A stretch of DNA of 64,000 bases from Salvelinus alpinus. Lineage: Eukaryota; Chordata; Actinopteri; Salmoniformes; Salmonidae. Positions 11,149-22,058 of this stretch are shown here, one piece after another. Position numbers and translations under genes: made by a program. A model generated the notes under the pieces. The model saw nothing but the letters and a program-made list of their open reading frames with translations, was not told the DNA's origin and did no database searches. The first letter of the stretch is position 1, and each line of letters starts with the position of its first letter. The stretch lies in assembly GCF_045679555.1 (NCBI RefSeq), contig NC_092115.1:37735728-37799727 (forward strand). Direction: 5' to 3'.

Positions 11149-11385
11149 TGTAACAGTATAACTTTACGGCGTCCCCTCGCCCCGACACGGGCGCGAACCA
11201 GGGACCCTCTGCACACATCAACAACAGTCGCCCACAAAGCGTCGTTACCCATCGCTCCACAAAAGCCGCGGCCCTTGCAGAGCAAGGTGCAACACTACTT
11301 CTAGGTTTCAGAGCAAGTGACGTAACTGATTGAAACGCTAGTAGCGCGTACCCGCTAACTAGCTAGCCATTTCACATCCGTTACA
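11149..11385 (-). repeat. 5' LTR of the TRIM
   Basis: Same 237 bp as 10850-11086 with no difference that I can see. On the - strand it contains GGTTCGCGCCC, a near match to a Pol III B box. Confidence 0.85.
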
Positions 11386-12044
11386 ATTACACATTGACTG
11401 ATGACAACCTCGTCTCCAAAACAGAACATTTTCAGGAAATGTAACCTCAGAAGCTATTGTAAATACATGTTATTGGTCAATAAATGTCAAACAAAAAAAG
11501 AAAATTGGCAAAAAAATGGAGTTACGAGGTTGTCATCATACTGTGTGCTGTTTAGTCTGTATTCTCTCCCTCCTTTGAGTGCAGGGACAATCTTTTCCTC
11601 TCGCGCTCTCCTCCACCCCCCTCTCTCCCGCTTTGTCGCTGCACCTCTCTCCCCCTCTCTCGCTCACCTTACCTTGTAGCATCCCTGCTCTGGGAGTCTG
11701 CTGTTGGAGTGCTGTGAGGGACACAGAAGCCCTGCTGAGTCATAGAGAACAGTGGCCAACCCTCACATCTCCTCCTCCACGCCAGCCAGCCACTGCCACC
11801 GCTACACTATGTTCTCATGTTGCTCTCATCTCATTGTGGCTCATCCCTGCCTCAGCTCAGCTCCAATTCAATGTTATTTTCATTTCACTCTTATCAGGTT
11901 GAGACTCCATTCAATCAGTTATATGTAGTAGATATTAGGATAAGCCCAGCTGATCTGATCAGATTTGTTCCTTTCCACTAAACATGACTTATCATGGTAT
12001 CTCTATTCTCTACATCCCCACCCCTCTATCTCTCCCTGTTCCAG
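11386..12044. other. intron end with pyrimidine-rich tract
   Basis: C/T-rich sequence at about 11560-11670. The 3' end carries the CTCTCCCTGTTCCAG acceptor of the next exon. No other feature was recognised. Confidence 0.5.
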
Positions 12045-12370
12045 AGGCCCACTCCAGTGCCATGATGTATGAATGCCAGTATCTGGAGCTGTCTGCCTCC
12101 CTGGACCATGGTACCACCGAGCTGCTGGAGGGAGCGGTGAGGGCTGCCAGGGGAGACTGCGTTGGGCCGGGCTGGACGGAGGGGGACCCTGGGGCGGGGC
12201 GCAGGGAGAGTCTGACCAGCAAGGCCAAGCGCTTCCTGGCTGGCCTGGTGCCGCGGTCCTACGGCCGAGGAGACCGGGACAGGGGTCAGTACAGAGTGAT
12301 GAGCAGACACCGGGGCAGCAAGATCCTCCGACAGAAATCACGCTCCTGCCATGACCTCAGTGCAATGTGA
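12045..12370 (+). CDS. rem2: RGK-family small GTPase (rem2-like), last exon
   Basis: The exon follows CCCTGTTCCAG; its first two bases complete the Glu codon begun at 8289. It codes for the last part of the G domain (CQYLELSASLDHGTTELLEG; LSAS stands at the G5 position where relatives usually have ETSA) and then the RGK-specific tail. The tail has RRESLTSKAKRFLAGLVPRS, closest to the wording of Rem2, a 25-residue stretch rich in Arg/Gly/Asp, and the terminal KSRSCHDLSAM before TGA. SCHDL plus two hydrophobic residues is the RGK hallmark; the usual ending is VL, here AM. The basic tail is the known membrane phospholipid and calmodulin binding part in this family. The linker CVGPGWTEGDPGAG is unusual. 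Gem, Rad or a fish-specific paralogue remain possible. Confidence 0.88.
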
Positions 12371-12782
12371 CACATCAGACGGACCGAGAGAGAGAGAGGA
12401 GGTGAGGTGTGTGAAAAGGGGAGGGGGAAAAATTGAGGAAAACAGAGGATGGGAGATGAGTTATGGAGGGACAAACTGGGACGGGGGATGGTGAGAAGTG
12501 TAGCAATGGAGAGGGAGGGGCCGTTAGAAATGAAGCTGTACCTTAGGGAGCGAGAGTGCGAGAGGTGAAGTCATTAGAATAGCAGGATGAGATGAATACT
12601 AGTCGACTCATTATGCAATGTAGAGGGGGAAAAAACAGTCACATTGGAGAAAGAATCAAGAAAAAGGGGATTGGGAAATGATTGTGCAAGCAGGAAAATA
12701 ATGAGTGTCAAATAAACACACACACACACACGAGGCACGTACTGTCTAATTATGTAGAGACTGATAGAGATCTAACGTAGAC
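12371..12782. other. 3' untranslated/flanking region of the RGK gene
   Basis: A/G-rich on the + strand, with AATAAA at about 12711-12716 (inside CAAATAAACAC) as the plausible polyadenylation signal. A short CA repeat follows at 12717-12731. Confidence 0.5.
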
Positions 12783-12924
12783 CTAGGGCTGTATTCAATC
12801 TGGATCGCTGGAGCGTTTCAGATTGCGCGCTACAAAATGTATTGGTCATTTCCGATTGAGCCGACAGATGCAGCGTTTACCGTGAATGCAGTCTCCGCTA
12901 ACGCGATACGGATTGAATAGAGCC
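12783..12924. mobile_element. MITE with short inverted ends
   Basis: GGGCTGTATTCAATC at the left and GATTGAATAGAGCC at the right are imperfect inverted repeats enclosing about 110 bp of non-coding, GC-mixed sequence. The layout matches a common fish MITE. Confidence 0.7.
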
Positions 12925-13063
12925 GACTTATATAGTCCCTGTTTTAAAAGCATGTTGTTACACAGTGAATAGAGTTGCAGAGAGAGAGGACTTGCCCCCG
13001 TAGGCTCATATAATAATAACAATGTCTTGTATTCCCATATTGGCCGGTAGCTACAGTATACTG

Positions 13064-13089
13064 ACAACCCCCCCCCCCCCCCCCCCCCC
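13064..13089 (+). repeat. poly-C tract
   Basis: A run of about 22-26 C on the + strand, prone to length error in assemblies. Confidence 0.9.
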
Positions 13090-13399
13090 TGTGATCTCCA
13101 ATGCAAGGCCCTTTATAAAAGCCTCATCCATACACTTTTTATACTGTGGGTTCAGAACAGATTTCATGTCGCTGCATAATCCCTTTAAATCAGGTATAGA
13201 TTTGGGATATTTTTTTTCTACAGCAACCCCACAGAGAAGAGAACTTGGTTGGAGCGGGTCATGTTACAGTAGCTATTCTGAAAGTAAATGTAGACTCAGG
13301 TCTTGTGGTTATATGAAATCTGGCCACCTATCCCACTACACTCACCTTTACACTGACTCCATGGTAAACATCCCTGCACTCAGTTATGATCCTATAATA

Positions 13400-13440
13400 G
13401 GGTCTGGAGTTTTTCCTCACCAGGAAAAACTCCAGGCCCT
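13400..13440. repeat. perfect-type hairpin, MITE remnant
   Basis: GGTCTGGAGTTTTTCCT and AGGAAAAACTCCAGGCC are inverted with a 4-base loop. A related hairpin follows at 13516-13578. Confidence 0.75.
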
Positions 13441-13515
13441 ACCTATATATGCAGCTACTGCAGAGCCTAGCGATAAGTAAATAGCTCTAAATGAAAAGAA
13501 GCAATACTTGTAACT

Positions 13516-13578
13516 AGGGCCCAGAGTTTTTCCTGTTCACATGACTTGAAAACCTAACCAGGGAAAACTCTGGTCCCT
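13516..13578. repeat. second foldback related to 13400-13440
   Basis: AGGGCCCAGAGTTTTTCCT and AGGGAAAACTCTGGTCCCT form an inverted repeat with a 25-base spacer. The arms are diverged copies of the arms at 13400-13440, so the two may derive from one palindromic family inserted twice or from a duplicated end. Confidence 0.7.
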
Positions 13579-14069
13579 ATGTGCAGACACAGACTGGCAG
13601 AACCCACTCAACTAACTCCTGGCTGAGTCAGAGGACGTTGGGTTGCTACAGGAAGACCGACAAAGATGAGGGTTGAGGAGATGACGAGAGACTCAACTAC
13701 CTGTGGCTGTTTCATGTTATATTGTTGTTTTTTTTACCTGCTGAAATTGTATACACACACTACATACATACAGGACATGTGCATATACGGATAACTACCA
13801 AAATAAAGGAAACACCAAGATAATAGTGTCTTAATAGGGCATTGGGCCACCACGAGCCGCTAGAACAGCGTAAATGCGCCTTGACATAGACTCTACAAGT
13901 GTCTGGAACTCTATTGGAGGGATGTCACATCGTTCTTCTACGAGGAATTCCATAATTTGGTGTTTTGTTGATGGTGGTGGAAAACACTGTATCACTGATC
14001 TTGATAGCCAAAATAATAGTAGCCAAAATAATGGTCATGTATAAAAATGTGCATTTTTATACTTGCCCA

Positions 14070-15418
14070 ATGTTGTAGTTGAGTCACTAAACCTGTGAGG
14101 TCGAGTCTTGAGTCCCTATGGCTGAATTCGAGTCCGAGTCACCAATGGTCGAGTTACGTCCAATTTATAATAGGTCTTATTATGCAAGTATTTCTAGTCA
14201 CCACCAGATGGCAGTATATTGCCACTCCCTCATGTGGAAACCCAACTAATGTACTATTCATCACTACCTCACAATTTCTACTCAATACCTGTGTTTCACT
14301 ACTTATTTACTACATAAATGAATGGTATGTCAGGCTCTCAACTACTTTTTTTGTTATCGCCCACTGACATTTGTGTAGGTTTTTTTTATTGCAGAGTGAA
14401 CTGAAGGGAGACTGGCTATGGGATACAGGGCGGAATTTGAGAGGGTAGAGCAAGATGACAAATTCAAAGACGGCCTACGTTTCTATAGTCTAGGAGAGAG
14501 AGAGACAAAGAGCTGGACTGTTTTACTATTAAACTCAATACTATTGTTTTCAATTTGGTAAAGCAGACAGAGCTAAATAGTAGGCTGGTGGTTACAGGGA
14601 AGCAAGAGAGACACTTGCGCGATGTGTAGCCTATGAGCGGAGCCAGAGCGGAGCCTGACTGCCCACAAACATCGCTTGCTCCCCCGCAGCTCACAAGCTG
14701 ATGCCTCCCACTGCTAGAGAGCAGAATCCTCGCTGCTCTGCACACCTAGTGCCACTTATATTCTGCTTCTCATAGTAGCCTATCCAGTCCATGTGCAAAG
14801 TTACAAGAAGGCGAGTCCAAGTCAACAATGGCATCCTGGTCTCAGATCATTTTGTGTTATTCTATATGTAAATCTGAGACTCCCCATTTAGTATGCTATG
14901 TTACGTTTCATATGGTATGTATTAATTTTTGGAGGCCCATCCAATTCATATGATATGTTACGAATTCCAATTTGTTGTGGCTAATGTTAGCTAGCTGGCT
15001 AATGTTAGCTAGGCTATGAGTTAGGGTAAGGGTTGGGTTAAAGGGTTAAGGCTATGGGAAGGGTTAGTTAACATGCAAAGTAGCAAGTCGTTCAAGTTGC
15101 TAAAATGCTAAAGTTGTCCATGATGAGATTTGAACACACAATCTTTGAATTGCCAGACTTTTGCGTTATGCACCCACCCATCCACCCCGACCAATCACCG
15201 TCCTTTCATTTTTGCCTTAAGTAACCTTCTGTCTTATGTAACCATACCTAACATATCATACTAATTTGAGTGTCTCAAATTTACGTTTACTTTGTTACGT
15301 CTAGTCTATGAGACCAGGCTGCCAATGGTCGAGAAGTTGAGTCCAAGTCCGAGTCACCAATGGTCGAGTCCAAGTTGAGTCACAAGTCATGAAAATCGGA
15401 CTCGAGTACTACAACACT
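14070..15418. mobile_element. DNA element with TGTTGTAGT ends, nested in Tc1
   Basis: The ends AATGTTGTAGTTGAGTC and (reverse complement) CAGTGTTGTAGTACTCGAG are inverted. Several GAGTCCAAGTCNGAGTCACC-like subrepeats follow each end. There is no coding capacity. I could not find a convincing target duplication, so the superfamily (hAT-like is my guess) is uncertain. It is itself interrupted at 14831-15322. Confidence 0.65.
14831..15322. mobile_element. third-level insertion with CAATG target duplication
   Basis: The left end GCATCCTGGTCTCAG and the right end (reverse complement) GCAGCCTGGTCTCAT are inverted. CAATG stands on both sides (14826-14830 and 15323-15327). The interior is non-coding and has a repeated GGCTAATGTTAGCTAG motif around 14979-15012. 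This gives a three-layer nest with a clear age order. Confidence 0.75.
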
Positions 15419-15547
15419 GACCCTAAGCATGATGGGGGATATTAATTGCATAATTAACTCAGGAACCACACCTGTGTGGAAGCACCTGATTTCAATATAC
15501 TTTGTATCCCTCATTTATGTAAGAGTTTCCTTTTATTTTGGTAGTTA

Positions 15548-15823
15548 CCTGTACATGAACTACCATAGAACAGAGCATTACTGTGGGGGCTGGCCACACA
15601 GGCAAACACAACAATAAGCGTTCTGGAAACGTTGCTTGGATGTCTTGTCAGCGTGTGGCAACTACATTGACATACATTAGCTACATATGCTCACTCATTT
15701 GTCACTGTCTATTATTACACACTCTTGTCTTTCGAAAGATAATAAATTCATTTTGTTTGACGTCATTGATGAGTGTTATATGTTCTTGTCTCATTTGTTT
15801 CACACAATAGTGTTAAACTAACG
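15548..15823. other. no gene recognised
   Basis: Short spacer between two transposons; nothing identified. Confidence 0.4.
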
Positions 15824-16575
15824 CAGGGATGGGCAACTTTGATTGGGGTGGGGTCCACAAAAAAGATGAACTCATCTTGCGGAACTAAATGAATTATACC
15901 AGTAGCCAGACATAGTCTTTTAGGGGCCCTAAGCGAGATTTGGTTGGTTCCCCCCCCTATACCTCGCTGGCAAAACATTTTACTGGCCCCCGTCTTGAAG
16001 GCGGAGAGTTAATGTCTACACATTTGCCATGGGGCTTTGAGAAAATGTTGCATCTTTAAAGCAAATGTTGCATCTTTTTTTGTATTCTACACATTTTGCC
16101 ATAGGGTGGAGATTATTTTCTCTCTCAATTTATACCAAATTTCATGCTATTCTACTAATTTTGCCATGGGGCAGACAGAAGTATTAACGTTTTACAGAAA
16201 ATCTTCTGCAATTTTATAAATTTTTACCATTTTAAAACTAATTTTGTGAAATTCTACACATTTTGCCATAACTTATGCAACGTTTATATGATAACTGAGT
16301 GAGGGTGACTAACAAAATCAATGGGGTCAGGAGGTCAGGGCCCTGGTCGGTATTCGGAATATGATTACTACAAGTGTAGCTAGCTGGCTATACTAACTTA
16401 CCAATGTAAATCATTTTTGCTGACATGGTTATTTGAGTGACTGTCAGTGACTAACTGACAATTGAAAAACCGCTGATCCACAACCAAATTTCAAAATTAC
16501 ACCTTGTGTATTCTACTGTTCTAACTCTCAACAGTAAGTTGAGACCCCGACTGAGCCGCCAGTTGCCCATCCCTG
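15824..16575. mobile_element. hAT-type non-autonomous element
   Basis: The ends CAGGGATGGGCAAC and GTTGCCCATCCCTG are a perfect 14-bp inverted repeat of the CAGGGNTGGGCAAC type seen in hAT transposons. The flanks AACTAACG and ATCTAATG match at 6 of 8 positions, fitting an old 8-bp target duplication. The inside repeats TTCTACACATTTTGCCAT-like units and codes for nothing. Confidence 0.85.
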
Positions 16576-16989
16576 ATCTAATGTTTAGTAATGTCTTTGT
16601 AAAATAAAGTCATCCTAAAAGCGTATTCTGTAAATATTATAAAAAGGCTATTGAGGGCAGGTATGTGCCCTAGTTACATTTTCTGCTGTGTCAGTTCTTC
16701 AAGCAAAAGTACAACCTCAGCACTTTGGGAGATAACTCCAATGTCAAAATGTTGTACTCCTCCAGAACTTTATTGGCCCATTAGTCTTCATCAAGGACAA
16801 GTGTCTTGGCATTTGCCACTGTCCCATGGTGTACCAACACTTACAAAAGCAGTGGAGTGTCTCAGAATTGAACAGGGCTTTCTGCTTTACCCTTGTTTGT
16901 GGGCAAAAATAACATCATACATCATGTTCCCTTTCCGAGGGGAGTACACAGCCAAAGTCACAGACACAGATCTATTGGTGAAAGATAAG
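16576..16989. other. no recognised gene; one 121-codon open frame
   Basis: An open frame at 16651-17016 (+) has no motif I know, runs into the tandem repeat below and has no exon signals that I trust. Confidence 0.3.
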
Positions 16990-17107
16990 TTAGCTACTGA
17001 TGTTCATGGATGCTAGCTGGAGTATTTCAATTAGCTACAGATGTTCATGGATGCTAGCTGGAGTATTTCAATTAGCTACTGATGTTCATGGATGCCAGCT
17101 GGAGTAG
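16990..17107 (+). repeat. 41-bp tandem repeat, three copies
   Basis: Units start at 16990, 17031 and 17072 with TTAGCTACTGATGTTCATGG and differ by single bases. The third copy degenerates at GGAGTAGATCC. Confidence 0.88.
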
Positions 17108-18870
17108 ATCCAGGTGAACTCTTGATGGAGTGGGAAGATGGGGGAGGGGAGATGGGGATGGAGGAGTGACGGTTGCTTGGAGACTGTTGTCAAGGAGACA
17201 AGGAGTCCCAGAGTCCTATGGCATCTGTCTTTTTATTTGTTTTAGCATCTTTTGGAGTAGGTTGTTTGTTGTCTTTCTAGAAGACAGAGGGACAGGAATA
17301 GCTAGCAGTGAGGTGCAGTCTGTGGTAAAGTAAAAGTAGGCAGGAAAAGGATAAGCACATTTTCAGCCTAGGGCTAATGAGAGCTTTTTAAATACACACA
17401 TCTCTCTCAAACATTGACTGTGCACACACGCCTGAACACATTCAGAAATATACACTTGTGAAACATCACATATACATTAACATATCAAAATCACACCAAC
17501 TTAAAAATACCTGTGGATCCACCGTCACACTGAACACACACGGCATAATGATAACCTGCAATTTTAGACTACACGGGTGAAGCTCAGAGGGGAAATAAAA
17601 AATGAGACATGATTCTTCACTGAAGCCCTGCTCAGTCTCAAATCGTGACCGATGCCAGATACCTTCTCTCCCTCCTCTGCTGACTCATTCTCCGGGCATA
17701 GCCGAAACAAACTGGGCAAATGAGCAGGAGGGATGGGGAGAGAGAGGTGTAGTACTATCTATGCCAGAGATCATTTTCATTCTGACTAATCTTAACAAGT
17801 AAACAACTTTTTAGTCAATTGGAGTACTTCTAAACACGCTATGCATATGTGTGTGTGCTTGTGTGTTATGAAAGAGGTCATTTAGCACGAGGGGGATGGA
17901 TTACAGATGAAGGCAGCTGTACTATGCAACTAATAGCTGCCATGTACTGAAGTAACCAAGACATTGAGTAGCATTGAGTGATGCAACACAGAATCCCAGG
18001 GGAATGGGTGGGATTTAAATGCACGGAGCACTGCCTCATTGTACCCCAAAGGTCAGTGTTCTGCCGTCTCTCATCAGTGCATATAGAGCTGATTTAGGAA
18101 TACACACTAATAAACAACACAGAGCTTCTGAGGATAGAGGAACACACCACTAAACCCAGTGCACTGTGGCTGAAACAGGTTATTCTTATTCGTGCAGATG
18201 TGGTTGCATAAGAATCGTGCCCCACAGAGTAGAAACAGCTCATCAGGCTAAGTGATTGCATTGTGGGAGCAACAGTGGCAAATCAACCTCAGTATAGTCT
18301 GAATGCCCACTAAATGGCCACTAAACCCCCTTAATGTTGATTAATAGCAGGTCAAGAGGAAAGAGTACAGCCACGTGGTTCTTAAGCTCTTTTTGGCTAG
18401 AGAATTCAGAATGGGTTTACGACATTAGTACTGATTTGAATGGTTGGACATTTGTTGGGAAAAAATGGTACGCAATATGAAGGGAATGAACTAAACTGGC
18501 CGTATTTATGTAACCAGGTCAACATTACAGTTCATTGTTTGAAACTAGTCCAGGACCTCCATCATAGAGAACAAAGCTTTGAGTTCAAAGTCAATAACAT
18601 ATCATTTATTTTACCGCCAATGCCATCAGCCTATAAGCCCAATAGTAGACAGAAAATTAACTCACAATTACATGATGTACACAGTATTATCCATACAGAT
18701 ATGTGCTTTAGGAGCTGATTAATGGTGACGTCAATGCATGATCTGATTATTTGCTATCACACTGCCATCTAGGGGAGAGTATAGAACATTGTGTGGTCAT
18801 ATTGTTCTATTCTTCAAATGCTGAGCTGGAAAGAAGAGGCCCTTTTTACCAGACCTCCATAAAACAATCA
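17108..18870. other. no gene or element recognised
   Basis: AT-rich, apparently unique intergenic sequence. I found no transposon ends, exon-like stretches or RNA genes. Confidence 0.4.
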
Positions 18871-18880
18871 GGTAAGTGCT

Positions 18881-19719
18881 CCCAGTTCCAGTTGCAATAC
18901 CATTATGACAGGTGCTTCCAGTTGGAATACCATTATGACAGGTGCTTCCAGTTGCAATACCATTATGACAGGTGCTTCCAGTTGGAATACCATTATGACA
19001 GGTGCTTCCAGTTGCAATACCATTATGACAGGTGCTTCCAGTTGCAATACCATTATGACAGGTGCTTCCAGTTGCAATACCATTATGACAGGTGCTTCCA
19101 GTTGCAATACCATTATGACAGGTGCTTCCAGTTGCAATACCATTATGACAGGTGCTTCCAGTTGCAATACCATTATGACAGGTGCTTCAAGTTGCAATAC
19201 CATTATGACAGGTGCTTCCAGTTGCAATACCATTATGACAGGTGCTTCCAGTTGCAATACCATTATGACAGGTGCTTCAAGTTGCAATACCATTATGACA
19301 GGTGCTTCAAGTTGCAATACCATTATGACAGGTGCTTCCAGTTGCAATACCATTATGACAGGTGCTTCCAGTTGCAATACCATTATGACAGGTGCTTCCA
19401 GTTGCAATACCATTATGACAGGTGCTTCCAGTTGCAATACCATTATGACAGGTGCTTCCAGTTGCAATACCATTATGACAGGTGCTTCCAGTTGCAATAC
19501 CATTATGACAGGTGCTTCCAGTTGCAATACCATTATGACAGGTGCTTCCAGTTGCAATACCATTATGACAGGTGCTTCAAGTTGCAATACCATTATGACA
19601 GGTGCTTCCAGTTGCAATACCATTATGACAGGTGCTTCCAGTTGCAATACCATTATGACAGGTGCTTCAAGTTGCAATACCATTATGACAGGTGCTTCAA
19701 GTTGCAATACCATTATGAC
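18881..19719. repeat. 30-bp minisatellite, about 28 units, with higher-order duplication
   Basis: The unit is CATTATGACAGGTGCTTCCA plus GTTGCAATAC. Counting from 18901, units 1 and 3 carry GTTGGAATAC. Units 10, 13, 14, 23, 26 and 27 carry TTCAA instead of TTCCA. The second set of three equals the first shifted by 13 units (390 bp), which points to a block duplication within the array. Because 30 is a multiple of three, several long frames stay open on both strands; these are artefacts. Confidence 0.97.
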
Positions 19720-20009
19720 CAAGCACATAGTGGAACATCATTAGAATGACAATGGTGGAGGGAATGAAATTGATTAACCAAAACATTTATTGATTCTTAA
19801 CAAAAATACATTTAAATAAGCATGACATCCTTTTCGTGCAGATTTGATGCAAGTATAATGCATTCACATGAATCATGCAGTATTTCTTTGCAATTAAAAA
19901 GCTCCTTCAAAGAGGTGCTTCCATAGATAGTTAAATCTAATCAAACGTGCAGTAAGTCAAATCAATTGCCTATTTTAGGGAAACACTGGGTGAAATAAAA
20001 AGTTTAGTG
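19720..20009. other. spacer, nothing recognised
   Basis: AT-rich sequence between the minisatellite and the zinc-finger relic. Confidence 0.4.
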
Positions 20010-21894
<1,885 letters not shown>

Positions 21895-22058
21895 CTAGAA
21901 GAGAAGAGAATAAAGAGATGTCATAGACAAGACCAGTAAAATGCTAAACATAGAGAACAATGTAGGAAGAGGAGACATATCCTACTTCGACGATATTAAG
22001 AGTAAATATCCACAAATAACATCTGTGATGTTTGTGAGAAAAAAACCCAGAGGATATA

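Larger units (their letters stand above)
10850..11385 (-). mobile_element. TRIM: miniature LTR retrotransposon with 237-bp LTRs
   Basis: Two 237-bp direct repeats (10850-11086 and 11149-11385), identical as far as I can read, flank only 62 bp. Each begins TGTAAC and ends GTTACA. On the - strand the 62-bp interior starts with TTGGTGCCGTGACCCGGAT, which resembles a tRNA-His-type primer-binding site, and ends in a purine-rich tract just before the second LTR. ATTA flanks both sides as a probable 4-bp target duplication. No coding sequence fits, so it must be mobilised in trans. LTR identity suggests recent insertion. It sits in the intron of the RGK GTPase gene. A simple tandem duplication is the alternative, but the primer site and polypurine tract argue against it. 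Confidence 0.85.
13794..15545. mobile_element. Tc1-like element interrupted by a second element
   Basis: ACTACCAAAATAAAGGAAAC at the left and its near-perfect inverse (TTTCCTTTTATTTTGGTAGT) at the right are flanked by TA on both sides. Tc1 body sequence is visible at 13815-14060 and 15421-15520. The middle is replaced by the insertion at 14070-15418. No intact transposase remains. Confidence 0.85.

Noticed and set aside
11088-11285. Small - strand gene
   Set aside because: Lies across the TRIM interior and LTR; no coding evidence.
12003-12341. Frames antisense to the last RGK exon
   Set aside because: Shadows of a GC-rich coding exon; no independent evidence.
18881-19719. CRISPR-like array
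   Set aside because: Units are directly adjacent without spacers, and the context is a vertebrate genome.
18751-19749. 332-codon open frame with a ten-residue repeat, and long frames on the opposite strand
   Set aside because: Created by the 30-bp tandem repeat, whose period is a multiple of three; both strands are open for the same reason.
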